From positions 4,712,001 to 4,776,000 of the forward strand of contig NZ_PDBX01000001.1 in the NCBI RefSeq assembly GCF_002564105.1: a stretch of DNA of 64,000 bases, read 5' to 3'. A program made the translations under genes and the position numbers. Below the pieces are notes generated by a model. It saw only the letters and a program-made list of their open reading frames with translations, ran no database searches and had not been told where the DNA came from. Positions within the stretch are counted from its first letter, which is position 1. Each line of letters starts with the position of its first letter. Positions 8,320-16,672 of this stretch are shown in pieces. The DNA comes from Collimonas sp. PA-H2. Lineage in GTDB: Bacteria > Pseudomonadota > Gammaproteobacteria > Burkholderiales > Burkholderiaceae_D.

Positions 8320-9501
8320 ATGCAGCCAATCACGCGTGTCATACCAGGCAAGTCCCATCGAAACAACGGTCTGGACACGCTGCGCGCAGCGGCCATCATC
8401 CTGGTGTTCATGTATCACTACATGTGTTTCGTCAGCCAGGAAGCGACCTTCGGCTGGGGCAGCAGGATAGGGTGGGTCGGGGTCGACCTGTTCTTTGTGC
8501 TGAGCGGCTACCTGATCAGCAACCAGATCTTTGCCGGCGTCGCCCGAGGGCAGCAGCTGTCGCTCAAGAATTTCTACGCGCGCAGATTCCTGCGGACGCT
8601 GCCTAATTTCTATGTCGTGCTGGGTTTGTATTTTCTCTTTCCTGTGCTCATGGGTGGAAACACGCCGCCGCCGCTCTGGCGCTTCCTCACGTTTACGCAG
8701 AATCTCTGGCTGCAGCCGGGCACGGCGTTTTCGCATGCTTGGTCGTTGTGCATCGAGGAGCAGTTTTATCTTTTGCTGCCCGCGGTGGTGATCATTGCGG
8801 CGCGCTATGGCAAGTCGATCCGGCTGGCCTGGATTGCGCTGTTTGTGCTGGTGCTGGCCGGGATCGCGCTGCGCACCCTGTTATGGCTGCAATATGGGCG
8901 GCAAGCGGGCGGGGCGATCGGCGGCTACTATCCAAACGTCTACTACTCAAGCTTCTGCCGCTTTGATGAATTCCTGCCAGGGATTGCCGTGGCGCTTCTA
9001 AAGAATTTCCACCCGCGGGCCTGGCAAAAAATCCTGCGCCACGGACAAGCGCTGTTGCTTGCGGGCGTAGCGGCAACCGCGCTGTTGTTCTACCTGGCCG
9101 TCAACTATTACATGATCGACGGCTATGGCTACGGTTATTTCATGACTGGCTTCGGCTATTCGCTGCTGGCCGTCGCCTTCGCGCTGCTGGTGGCAGCGGC
9201 GCTTAGTCCGGCCAGCTATCTGCATCGCTGGCGGATTCCTGGCGCCGCGCAGCTGGCCGCCTGGTCGTATGCCATCTACCTGGTGCACAAGCCTCTGGGC
9301 ATGATCGCGCACAAGATGCTGCTTGGCTCCGGCCTCAATGCCGTTGCCGAAGCAGGTTTGATCATTGCGTTGAGCGCCGCCGCCGGGTGGCTGCTTTACC
9401 TGTTGGTTGAAACGCCTTTCATGAAGCTGCGCGACGCCCGCTATCCGAGCAATTTCACACCGGACGTCGGGCCTTCTTTGACTGCCAAGGCGGCTGCCTA
9501 A
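8320..9501 (+). CDS. Membrane acyltransferase (acyltransferase-3 family)
   Basis: 393-residue integral membrane enzyme of the OafA/NodX acyltransferase-3 family, which transfers acyl groups (often acetyl) to surface sugars or lipids. Residues about 14-60 carry the family start, NNGLDTLRAAAIILVFMYHY, including the active-site-type histidine, followed by GVDLFFVLSGYLI and the FYARRFLRTLP stretch. About ten hydrophobic segments follow. There is no C-terminal SGNH domain. The gene stands alone between the HipB region and a convergent GNAT gene, whose end overlaps it by 4 bp, so context gives no substrate. No clear ribosome site precedes the ATG. Confidence 0.9.
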   Translation: MQPITRVIPGKSHRNNGLDTLRAAAIILVFMYHYMCFVSQEATFGWGSRIGWVGVDLFFVLSGYLISNQIFAGVARGQQLSLKNFYARRFLRTLPNFYVVLGLYFLFPVLMGGNTPPPLWRFLTFTQNLWLQPGTAFSHAWSLCIEEQFYLLLPAVVIIAARYGKSIRLAWIALFVLVLAGIALRTLLWLQYGRQAGGAIGGYYPNVYYSSFCRFDEFLPGIAVALLKNFHPRAWQKILRHGQALLLAGVAATALLFYLAVNYYMIDGYGYGYFMTGFGYSLLAVAFALLVAAALSPASYLHRWRIPGAAQLAAWSYAIYLVHKPLGMIAHKMLLGSGLNAVAEAGLIIALSAAAGWLLYLLVETPFMKLRDARYPSNFTPDVGPSLTAKAAA

Positions 9502-10049
9502 GCCGATCTTTCCCGGCCGCCGGTCCCGATGTTTTTATAGAAGATGGTCGTTGCACACAGGCCGCCTTGCGGCAGCAGGGCATAGTCCGGAATCACGCCG
9601 GACACTTGCCAGCCTAGGCGTTTGTACAGCCGTTCCGCGCTGTCGCTGGCGGTATCCAGCACCAGCACGCTCTTGCCAGCGCCGGCGGCGGCTTGTTCCG
9701 CGGCGATCATCAGTTTTTCTCCCAGCCCTTGCTTGCGCGCCTTGCGATGCACCAGCAGCTTGGCGACATCGGCCCGGTGAGGCTGGTTTTCCGGCTGGCT
9801 TAGCACGACCTGTACGGTGCCGAGGACAGCGCCATGCTGGTCTTGCGCCGTCAGTAATATGCGCTCGCCGGCGGCGACGCTGGCGGCAAGGCTGCGCCAG
9901 AAATTTTCTGCGCGCGCTTGCGACAGGGGCTGCATGAAGCTGACGGATGCGCCGCCATCGACGCAATCGACCAGCAGCTCGCTCAGGCCGCCAAGCAGTG
10001 CCATATCTTCGAGTGCAGATACGCGATGGATTTGTATATTGGTTTGCAT
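9498..10049 (-). CDS. GNAT-family N-acetyltransferase
   Basis: 183 residues. The acetyl-CoA binding core is visible at about 95-130: VAKLLVHRKARKQGLGEKLM, the standard motif A with Q/R-x-x-G-x-G/A. It is followed by LVLDTASDSAERLYKRLGW, which is typical of GNAT motif B. The ATG at 10049 has an AAGGACG ribosome site; a longer frame upstream overlaps the regulator and is not used. The gene lies 13 bp after the XRE-cupin regulator on the same strand, so the two probably form an operon and the regulator may control it. The acceptor is unknown. Confidence 0.88.
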   Translation of the reverse strand: MQTNIQIHRVSALEDMALLGGLSELLVDCVDGGASVSFMQPLSQARAENFWRSLAASVAAGERILLTAQDQHGAVLGTVQVVLSQPENQPHRADVAKLLVHRKARKQGLGEKLMIAAEQAAAGAGKSVLVLDTASDSAERLYKRLGWQVSGVIPDYALLPQGGLCATTIFYKNIGTGGRERSA

Positions 10050-10062
10050 GCTTGCGTCCTTG

Positions 10063-10629
10063 TCATTGTGCGGGTTCGGTGCTGGTGACCACCGCGTAGC
10101 GCGCCGCCTTGCGGTGGGGGTTATGAAAAGCGGTAGGGCAGTCCAGCTGAAACGCCAGGCAGTCGCCGGATTCCAGCGCGTACCTGCTGACGCCGACGGT
10201 GATGTCGATGCCGCCTTCCAGCATCCAGATTTGCTGATGCACGCGGGCGTCGCGGGCGGCGGTTTCATAAGTCACCTGGGCGCCGGCAGGAAACTCGACT
10301 TCGACTATCCGTATCGGTGTTTGCGGATTGGGCGGCGAGATATTGCGGCGCAGGTATCCCGATTGCGGATCGCGCCACTCCGGCTGCTCGGCCCGGCGCA
10401 TCAGCGGGGCGACGGCGGCCGGGGTTTCTTCGAACAGCGCCAGCAGCAGCACGCCGAGCCCGGCCGCCAGCTTTTCCAGGACGACGGCGGTAGCATTGCT
10501 CTGGCCGCGTTCAATCAGCGAAATCATCGAACGGCTGACGTCGCAGCGGGTCGCCAGCGCGTCCAGCGACAAGCCGCGTTGCTGGCGCAGGAAACTTACG
10601 CGGGCGGCGATGCGGGCATTGATGTCCAT
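10063..10629 (-). CDS. XRE-family regulator with C-terminal cupin domain
   Basis: 188 residues. Helix-turn-helix at about 7-62 (ARVSFLRQQRGLSLDALA, TRCDVSRSMISLIERGQ). The C-terminal half is a cupin-like sensor (VEFPAGAQVTYETAARDARVHQQIWMLEG is split here over the expected beta-strands), ending in TEPAQ. This architecture usually senses a small metabolite and controls an adjacent catabolic or resistance gene; here the GNAT gene follows directly. The chosen ATG at 10629 starts MDINARIAARV, placing the DNA-binding domain at the N-terminus as usual. Confidence 0.88.
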   Translation of the reverse strand: MDINARIAARVSFLRQQRGLSLDALATRCDVSRSMISLIERGQSNATAVVLEKLAAGLGVLLLALFEETPAAVAPLMRRAEQPEWRDPQSGYLRRNISPPNPQTPIRIVEVEFPAGAQVTYETAARDARVHQQIWMLEGGIDITVGVSRYALESGDCLAFQLDCPTAFHNPHRKAARYAVVTSTEPAQ

Positions 10630-10654
10630 CTGGGTGAGTCTTTCGATATCTATG

Positions 10655-10677
10655 ATATTAGAATTATTATCTAATAT
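10655..10677. promoter_or_regulatory. Inverted repeat, candidate operator of the XRE-cupin/GNAT operon
   Basis: Exact inverted repeat ATATTAGA (10655-10662) / TCTAATAT (10670-10677) with a 7-bp spacer, 26 bp upstream of the regulator start, inside an AT-rich stretch that could be its promoter. Autoregulation is inferred. Confidence 0.55.
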
Positions 10678-10837
10678 ATTGGATTTACAAGTCAAGCTGC
10701 TTGCCGGACTCAATTGCCATGACGAAGCTGGACAATGTTCGATGTATGATTCAAGCGCAACAGGAACACTGCTTTGCAGGCAGGATGGTTGCCGCGGCCA
10801 GGGACAGCATTGCAGCAAAAATTAATTGACAGATACG

Positions 10838-12073
10838 ATGCAGACAAGCGCTTCGATTGAAGGTATTTACCGTAGCGAATCGCGCCGCGTATTCGCTACG
10901 CTGGTGCGCCTGCTGGGCGACTTCGACCTGGCTGAAGAAGGCCTGCAAGAGGCCTTCAAGGCAGCGATCGAGCAGTGGCCGCGCGACGGCATTCCGGCAC
11001 AGCCGGTGGCCTGGCTGGTCTCCGCCGGCCGCTTCAAGGCGATCGATACCATACGGCGGCGGGCCAGGTTTACCGCCTATGAAGATGTCGCCGAGATAGT
11101 CGATGAGATGGCTGACGAGGCGCCGGCGCCGGACCTAAGCGAGCATCTCGAAGATGACCGCCTGCGCCTGATTTTTACCTGCTGTCACCCCTCGCTGGCG
11201 CCCGATGCCCAGATCGCCCTGACCTTGCGCGAAGTCTGCGGGCTCAGCACCGAAGAGATCGCCCACGCTTTCCTCACTCCGGCGCCGACGCTGGCGCAGC
11301 GCATCGTGCGCGCCAAGGCGAAGATACGCGACGCCCGCATTCCTTACCAGGTTCCCGAGCGCGATGAATTGGCAGTGCGGCTGCACAGTGTGCTGCGCGT
11401 TATCTACCTGGTGTTCAACGAAGGTTATTCGGCGTCGTCGGGAGCGTCGCTTACCCGGCACGATCTGTCGCAGGAAGCGATCCGCCTGGCGCGCCTGCTG
11501 CTGGAGCTGCTGCCGGAACCCGATGTGGCGGGCCTGCTGGCCCTGATGCTGCTGCATGAGTCACGCCGCGGCGCGCGCAGCACCGCGGATGGCGACCTGG
11601 TGCCGCTGGATGAACAGGACCGGAGTTTATGGAATGCGCAGTATATTGTCGAAGGATCGGCTCTGGTGGGGCGCGCTTTTTCGTCGGGACGCATAGGCGC
11701 CTACACGCTGCAGGCGGCAATCTCCGCTGTGCATGCCCAGGCCGCCAGCACCGACGCCACCGACTGGCGGCAGATCGTCGGCCTGTACGACGCCTTGCTG
11801 CGGCTGGAGCCGACCCCGGTGATCGAGCTGAATCGCGCGGTAGCCGTGGCCATGCATCAGGGACCGCAAGCCGGGCTGGCCCTGGTGGAAGCGCTGATTG
11901 CCGGCGGCCAGTTGCAAAACTATCATCTGGCCTATGCGGCGCAAGCCGATTTCCATCGGCGCCTCGGGCATGTAGAGGAAGCGCGCGCCGCGTATGGCAA
12001 GGCGCTGGCGTTGACGCAGCAGGAGCCGGAGCAGCGCTTCCTGAGCCGGCGCCTGGCAGCTTTGCCGCAATAA
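10838..12073 (+). CDS. ECF42-type RNA polymerase sigma factor with C-terminal TPR-like extension
   Basis: 411 residues from the ATG at 10838 (a TTG at 10826 is also in frame). The N-terminal half holds sigma region 2 (EGIYRSESRRVFATLVRLLGD, then GRFKAIDTIRRRARF) and region 4 (LREVCGLSTEEIAHAFLTPAPTLAQRIVRAKAKIR). The C-terminal half (about 185-411) is a helical, TPR-like extension (LYDALLRLEPTPVIELNRAVAVA). This double-length build and the linkage to a DGPF protein define group ECF42, which lacks a classical anti-sigma factor; the extension itself is thought to regulate activity. The next gene is a DGPF protein, with a matching promoter motif in the gap. Confidence 0.93.
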   Translation: MQTSASIEGIYRSESRRVFATLVRLLGDFDLAEEGLQEAFKAAIEQWPRDGIPAQPVAWLVSAGRFKAIDTIRRRARFTAYEDVAEIVDEMADEAPAPDLSEHLEDDRLRLIFTCCHPSLAPDAQIALTLREVCGLSTEEIAHAFLTPAPTLAQRIVRAKAKIRDARIPYQVPERDELAVRLHSVLRVIYLVFNEGYSASSGASLTRHDLSQEAIRLARLLLELLPEPDVAGLLALMLLHESRRGARSTADGDLVPLDEQDRSLWNAQYIVEGSALVGRAFSSGRIGAYTLQAAISAVHAQAASTDATDWRQIVGLYDALLRLEPTPVIELNRAVAVAMHQGPQAGLALVEALIAGGQLQNYHLAYAAQADFHRRLGHVEEARAAYGKALALTQQEPEQRFLSRRLAALPQ

Positions 12074-12144
12074 CAAACTCGGGAAGCAGTTTTGTTTGCA
12101 AGGTGTTAACACCAGGTTCGCCAACACAAAATTTTTTAGCCTGC

Positions 12145-12171
12145 TGTCGATTACGCCGTTTGCCGTTCGAT
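12145..12171 (+). promoter_or_regulatory. Candidate ECF42-dependent promoter for the DGPF/VOC genes
   Basis: TGTCGA (12145-12150), a 17-bp spacer, then CGAT (12168-12171), 53 bp upstream of the DGPF start codon. From memory, ECF42 target promoters described in Streptomyces have TGTCGA at -35 and a CGA/TC-type -10. The match in the right place downstream of an ECF42 gene supports it, but it has not been tested here. Confidence 0.6.
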
Positions 12172-12224
12172 TAGCTAGTGTAAGTCGGGCAACCGTTACT
12201 CAATACCCACTATCGGAGACCACC

Positions 12225-12587
12225 ATGAATTACCTATGCCTCGTCTATCTTGCGCCTGACCAGCTGCACGCTTGTCCGGATAACGTGTGTTTTGCTTTTG
12301 GCCAGGAATTGCGCGAAAGCGGCCACTATGTCGCCGCCCAGGCGCTCAAGCCGGTCGAAAGCGCTACCACCGTGCGCATACGCAACGGCCAGATGTCGCT
12401 GACCGACGGCCCCTTTGCCGAAACCAAAGAGCAGCTGGCGGGCTTCTATCTGATCGACGCCAAGGACTTGAACGAAGCGATCCACTGGGCGTCGAAAATT
12501 CCGCCGGCGCGTTTTGGCAGCATCGAAGTGCGGCCGGTGCGAGAGCTTGAGCTCACCGGCCTGCCATCCATGTCCGCCACTGTCTGA
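12225..12587 (+). CDS. DGPF/YCII-domain protein
   Basis: 120 residues of the YCII-related family. The name-giving motif is present as TDGPFAETKEQLAGFYLI (about 63-80), within a ferredoxin-like fold (MNYLCLVYLAPDQL at the start, IEVRPVREL at the end). A GGAG ribosome site precedes the ATG at 12225; a longer in-frame extension to 12096 runs across the predicted promoter and is rejected. DGPF genes are the standard target and neighbour of ECF42 sigma factors; their molecular activity is not established. Confidence 0.92.
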   Translation: MNYLCLVYLAPDQLHACPDNVCFAFGQELRESGHYVAAQALKPVESATTVRIRNGQMSLTDGPFAETKEQLAGFYLIDAKDLNEAIHWASKIPPARFGSIEVRPVRELELTGLPSMSATV

Positions 12588-12617
12588 AGATATATCGCTT
12601 ACCTGAAAGGCAATATC

Positions 12618-13061
12618 ATGCACAAGCAAATCTATGTCAACCTGCCGGTCAAAGACCTGCCCAGGTCCATGGCTTTCTTCAAGAGCCTTGGCTATACCTT
12701 CAATGCAAAATTCACCAATGAGCAGGCGGCCTGCATGGAGCTGGGCGAGAATCTGTATGTCATGCTGCTGGTGGAAAAATTTTTCGAGGGCTTTGCAAAA
12801 AAGCCGGTCAGCGATGCCACCAGGCAGACTGAAGTGCTGCTTTGCGTTTCTTGCGACAGCCGCCATCATGTGGACAAACTGGTGGCGCTTGCCATGGCGG
12901 CAGGCGCACAGCAGATGGAAGAACCGAAGGACTATGGCTTCATGTATAGCAACAGTTTCCACGATCTCGACGGCCACGCGTGGGAAATGATGTACATGGA
13001 GCCGGAAGCTGCTGGGCAAGCAGCGTCTGCAGGCAGCGAGAAGCAGGGCGCAACAGTGTAA
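12618..13061 (+). CDS. VOC (glyoxalase/bleomycin-resistance fold) protein
   Basis: 147 residues with the start MHKQIYVNLPVKDLPRSMAF and a final DLDGHAWEMMYME motif, the standard glyoxalase/dioxygenase-fold pattern. Likely metal ligands are a Glu or His on the beta strands (HHVDKL, and Glu in WEMMYM). The C-terminal tail of about 18 residues is low-complexity. It lies 30 bp after the DGPF gene and is probably co-transcribed with it. Such VOC proteins often accompany ECF42/DGPF loci; substrate unknown. Confidence 0.88.
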   Translation: MHKQIYVNLPVKDLPRSMAFFKSLGYTFNAKFTNEQAACMELGENLYVMLLVEKFFEGFAKKPVSDATRQTEVLLCVSCDSRHHVDKLVALAMAAGAQQMEEPKDYGFMYSNSFHDLDGHAWEMMYMEPEAAGQAASAGSEKQGATV

Positions 13062-13131
13062 TCATCTTCATTTTCCCGGGAAGGCTTCGAGGGAATGCTT
13101 CAATCTTCCCGGGGCTCAGGAGCAAGCCAAA

Positions 13132-13605
13132 ATGCAAAAAATCTCTCCGTTCTTATGGTTCGATGGTCGCGCCGAAGAGGCCATGAATTTTTATACCTCG
13201 GTGTTCAAGGACGCCAAGATTGGCGACGTCCAGCGCTATGGCGATGCGGGCCCGGGGCCGAAGGGCTCGGTCATGTCGGCCACGTTCCAGCTGCATGGCC
13301 AGGATTTCATCGCGCTCAACGGCGGCCCGCAATTCAGCTTCACGCCGGCCATCTCCTTCTTTGTGAACTGCGAAAGCCAGGAGGAAGTGGATGAGTTGTG
13401 GAACAAGTTCCTGGACGGCGGCGAGCCGCAGGGTTGCGGCTGGATCAGGGATAAATTCGGGCTGTGCTGGCAGATCATCCCGACCGTCCTGGGCCGGATG
13501 CTGCAGGACAAGGATCGGCAAAAATCCCAGCGGGTCATGCAGGCCATGTTGAAAATGACCAAGATCGACGTCGCGCTGCTGACCCAAGCTTACGAACAGC
13601 AGTAA
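13132..13605 (+). CDS. VOC-fold protein of the PhnB/3-demethylubiquinone methyltransferase-like family
   Basis: 157 residues. The start MQKISPFLWFDGRAEEAMNFYTSVFKDAK (shown here in part) and the central FQLHGQDFIALNGGP, FTPAISFFVNC and WIRDKFGLCWQIIP stretches are diagnostic of the PhnB-like VOC family. The label 3-demethylubiquinone-9 methyltransferase in databases comes from an old misassignment, so methylation should not be inferred. It is the last of three small genes after the ECF42 sigma gene, 70 bp behind the other VOC gene. Confidence 0.9.
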   Translation: MQKISPFLWFDGRAEEAMNFYTSVFKDAKIGDVQRYGDAGPGPKGSVMSATFQLHGQDFIALNGGPQFSFTPAISFFVNCESQEEVDELWNKFLDGGEPQGCGWIRDKFGLCWQIIPTVLGRMLQDKDRQKSQRVMQAMLKMTKIDVALLTQAYEQQ

Positions 13606-13628
13606 GGCGCCGGCCGGTTCACCTGAAG

Positions 13629-13659
13629 AATGCCGTCCAAATCCTGACTGAACGGCATT
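13629..13659. terminator. Hairpin between convergent genes, possible weak terminator
   Basis: Stem AATGCCGT (13629-13636) / ACGGCATT (13652-13659) lies between the ends of the VOC gene and the MORN-protease gene. There is no T-tract, so a terminator role is only suggested by position. Confidence 0.3.
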
Positions 13660-13669
13660 GCCGGCAAGG

Positions 13670-15544
13670 TTATTTGGCTTGTGCTGCCTGGCCGGCGGGC
13701 GTGGTCGTCTGCTCCCGCCATTTTTTCAGGTAAGCGTCAATCGTTGCCGTGTGATACATCTGCGGTTCGGAATGCAGTATTTCGCCATCGTCGTCTTTGA
13801 GCTTGGTATCGTCTGTTTCCCAGGTGGTGACCAGCACCTTCGCCTTGTCGAAGGCTTCGCTGAACGAAGCGCTGGCCGGCAAGGACTTCTGGAAAAACGC
13901 TCTGCCGAAATAGGTGAAGTCATTGTCGTCGGCGCAGCCGAAGGAGGTGCGGTCGCGGCGCGCGGCGGCAATCACCATGGTGTGCGCATTCTTTAGCGGA
14001 TCGATGAAGCCGCCGGCATAGCAGGCGGATACAACCACTACCTTCCAGCGTATCCCCGTTTCCTCCAGCAGTTTCGCCAATTCCTTGGCCTCCAGGTAGC
14101 GCAGGGTCATGCCGTTTTGCGCCAGCGACAACTCATGGCTTTGCGATCCGTGGCTGCTCAGGTAGAGAAAGAGGATGTCGTTTTCCTTATCCATTTTTCC
14201 GGCGATCGCATTCAGGCTCTCGCGGATGCTGGTCACCGTCGCCATCGGTTGCTCGGCCACGGTGTTGCGGCTGTTAACCAGCACCATCGATCGCCCCTGA
14301 GTGCCGAAATCGCGATCGAACTGTTTGCGGACAAATTCGGTTTCGCGGCGAAATACCTCTTGCGAGCCGTCGCCGGCAACTGCCAGCAGATAGAGATTGA
14401 TTTTCCCCGGTGCATGCGGCGCAAGCGCCGCCAGGGTTTTGTCGAGCAATGCGCGCTGGCCGTACAGTGCGGTTTCGATATTGATTTTTGTTTGTCGTTC
14501 TGCGGCCTTGTCCACCAGCTTGCCGTAACGCCAGGCGCCGATATCCGTGCTGCGGCCGTCTTTCTGCGGCGACGCGTAGCTCAGGATGCCGCCGCCGTTA
14601 AACAGGTCGTACGCAAAGCTGCCCTTGTATTCGTCGCCGTCGGTGTTGCGGTAAATCCCCATGCCGTCGAATTTTCCATCCTTGAAATCACCTTGGTAGC
14701 GGCTGCCGTCCTTGCCGACGAAGCGCCCTGGCTGATTCAGCTCGCCGGCCTCAAATGCGCCTTCATAGGTATTGCCGGCGGCATCGGAAAAGCGGCCGGG
14801 GCCGTCGGGCAGCCATTTCTTGAAGGTGCCGACATGGCGCGAGCCGTTCTGTGCCTGGTAAATGCCGTGGCCGGTGAAATCGTTGTTGCTGAATTCACCT
14901 TCGTAATATTCGCCGGCCCGGACCTCGTATCGTCCTTGGCCCTGAAAGTGGCCGCTGGCGAAATTGCCCTTGTATTTGCGCCCGTTCTTGTACTTTATTT
15001 CGCCTTTTCCGGAAAACTTTCCTTGCTTGAATACACCGACATATTCCTGTTCCTTGTCGGTCCATTTTCCTGTTCCTTCATACAGACCCCTGACGAAAGA
15101 GCCTTCGTAAACGGAGCCGTCGTACTTGGTGGATTTTCCTTGTCCGTCGAATTCGCCGTCGAGGAAATGGCCGACGTAGACCGATCCCATGAAATCGACG
15201 GACCTGCCTTGGCCGGTCCTGCTGCCAGCCTTGTAATCGCCTTCGTACTGGAAGTCGGCGCCGGATTTGTATTTTCCTTTCCCGGAAAATAATCCTTGTT
15301 CAAAATTACCCTCGTAGGTATCGCCGTTGGCCCAGACTACTTTTCCTTTTCCCTGCAGTTTGCCATTGACCAGCGGCCCGTAATATTGGCCGCCATCCGG
15401 CGTCACCGCGTCCGCAGCGGGCGCGGCGGCGCCGGCCGCGCCAATCGCCAGTCCGCTAAAGACAGCAAATATGGCGGCATGGCGCATGAAGGCGAGCGTG
15501 CGGCCGCAAGCGCCTGGGACGAGTCCGGATTTGGTCCTGTGCAT
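13670..15544 (-). CDS. Exported MORN-repeat protein with C-terminal C13/caspase-like cysteine protease domain
   Basis: 624 residues. The ATG at 15544 follows a good AGGAAA ribosome site; an extension of 20 codons upstream lacks one. A signal peptide (about 1-44, hydrophobic FAVFSGLAIGAAG) is followed by twelve tandem MORN repeats from about 54 to 322, each of 22-23 residues with the pattern YEGxFxxGxxxGxG. After a linker, residues about 380-590 form a clan CD cysteine peptidase domain: YLSSHGS carries the catalytic His465 and VVVSACYAGG the catalytic Cys508, the legumain (C13) arrangement. Both catalytic residues look intact. It is a single gene, convergent with the VOC gene. Targets and location (periplasm or outside) are unknown. 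Confidence 0.88.
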   Translation of the reverse strand: MHRTKSGLVPGACGRTLAFMRHAAIFAVFSGLAIGAAGAAAPAADAVTPDGGQYYGPLVNGKLQGKGKVVWANGDTYEGNFEQGLFSGKGKYKSGADFQYEGDYKAGSRTGQGRSVDFMGSVYVGHFLDGEFDGQGKSTKYDGSVYEGSFVRGLYEGTGKWTDKEQEYVGVFKQGKFSGKGEIKYKNGRKYKGNFASGHFQGQGRYEVRAGEYYEGEFSNNDFTGHGIYQAQNGSRHVGTFKKWLPDGPGRFSDAAGNTYEGAFEAGELNQPGRFVGKDGSRYQGDFKDGKFDGMGIYRNTDGDEYKGSFAYDLFNGGGILSYASPQKDGRSTDIGAWRYGKLVDKAAERQTKINIETALYGQRALLDKTLAALAPHAPGKINLYLLAVAGDGSQEVFRRETEFVRKQFDRDFGTQGRSMVLVNSRNTVAEQPMATVTSIRESLNAIAGKMDKENDILFLYLSSHGSQSHELSLAQNGMTLRYLEAKELAKLLEETGIRWKVVVVSACYAGGFIDPLKNAHTMVIAAARRDRTSFGCADDNDFTYFGRAFFQKSLPASASFSEAFDKAKVLVTTWETDDTKLKDDDGEILHSEPQMYHTATIDAYLKKWREQTTTPAGQAAQAK

Positions 15545-15864
15545 GTACTTTCCTGTTTCCTGGGTTTTGTAATTGGAATGAGTTGCAATTTGGAAATTTA
15601 ACACGAGATGTTGCTATTTCATATAGGGAAATTTGATGTGCTCAGCGAATTGGCATGCGCTTGCCTGACTGATATCGCGGGTCTGCGGCAGGCTCGCCGA
15701 ACTTCCGAGCATCGCGCCGGATTATTGCTATGTGCGCTGGCAGACAGTCTGCCTGCAGAGCTTCATGCACACTGACAGTGTTACCCGACATTGCATTCGC
15801 CAATAACGCAATTTCTATCTGCCGTCTTGTTTCAGATAGAGCGGCTATATACCGGAGAACTATT
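15545..15864. other. Divergent intergenic region, no gene seen
   Basis: 320 bp between the MORN-protease and the Crp-family regulator. Frames exist across it, but none has a ribosome site or recognisable protein. A GGAG ribosome site at 15854-15857 belongs to the regulator. No clear Crp-type palindrome was found. Confidence 0.5.
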
Positions 15865-16557
15865 TTGGGCACCGTCGAGAACCATCTTGTCAAGCTGCTT
15901 CCGCGCAGGGAGCGCTCGCGTTTGTTTGCGGTCTGCGAGACCATCCGGCTGGAGCCCGGCGAAGTGCTGTGCGAACCCGGCAAGGCAATCACCCATGCCT
16001 ATTTTCCGCTGGAGGCTTCGATCTCATTGCTGGCCCTGATTGACGGCAGCCAAGGGGTGGAAATCGCCATGGTGGGGCGCGAAGGGATGCTGGGCGTGCA
16101 ATTGGTGCTTGGAGTGACGGCCGCGTCGGTGCATGCGCTGGTTCAAAGTCCCGGCGCTGCACTGCGCATCACCGCCGCCGCATTGCGCAACGAACTGGCG
16201 CACAGTCCGGTCTTACTGCGCAGCATGAATCACTATCTTTATGTGCGCATGGCGCAGATGGCGACATCGGCCGCCTGCCTGCGTTTTCATTTGATCGGAC
16301 CGCGGCTGGCGCGCCGGCTATTGATGAGCCAGGACCGGATTCACGCCGACAGTTTCCATGTCACGCACGAGTTCCTGGCCGCCATGCTCGGCGTGCGGCG
16401 CGAAGGCATCACGACTGCTGCGAGCGCCTTGCAACGGAGCGGGCTGATTGCGTATCGGCGTGGAAATCTGACTGTGCTTGACCGGCAGGGGCTGGAAGCG
16501 GCTGCCTGCGGTTGTTACGCGGCAGAACGCGAGGCCTATGCCGCCTTATTGTGCTGA
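15865..16557 (+). CDS. Crp/Fnr-family transcriptional regulator
   Basis: 230 residues from a TTG start at 15865, chosen because GGAG lies 7 bp upstream and because MGTVENHLVKLLPRRERSRLF is the usual beginning for this subgroup; a longer frame from 15730 adds 45 unlike residues. The N-terminal cyclic-nucleotide-binding-like barrel (about 25-140: RLEPGEVLCEPGKAITHAYF, VEIAMVGREGMLGV) lacks a clear FNR cysteine cluster. The C-terminal winged helix (about 160-215) contains VTHEFLAAMLGVRREGITTA, the recognition region. It stands alone; signal unknown. Confidence 0.85.
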   Translation: MGTVENHLVKLLPRRERSRLFAVCETIRLEPGEVLCEPGKAITHAYFPLEASISLLALIDGSQGVEIAMVGREGMLGVQLVLGVTAASVHALVQSPGAALRITAAALRNELAHSPVLLRSMNHYLYVRMAQMATSAACLRFHLIGPRLARRLLMSQDRIHADSFHVTHEFLAAMLGVRREGITTAASALQRSGLIAYRRGNLTVLDRQGLEAAACGCYAAEREAYAALLC

Positions 16558-16672
16558 TGGCCGAGGGGTAGAGGGCAGGTCGTTCGCAGGCGAGCGAAAC
16601 GCGCTGACGCGCCCGCCTGCTGCTGGCGGGTGCATCGAATTTTTTCTATTTCCAACCTGTGCCGGAGGCAGC

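Noticed and set aside
12096..12224. 43-codon N-terminal extension of the DGPF protein
   Set aside because: It covers the predicted ECF42 promoter, and a strong ribosome site favours ATG 12225, which gives the family's normal start.
15545..15604. 20-codon extension of the MORN-protease
   Set aside because: ATG 15544 has a good ribosome site and directly precedes a basic/hydrophobic signal peptide.
16612..16650. Hairpin CCCGCC/GGCGGG followed by T-tract after the Crp-family gene
   Set aside because: The stem is only 6 bp and the T-run begins about 9 nt later, too far for a convincing intrinsic terminator.
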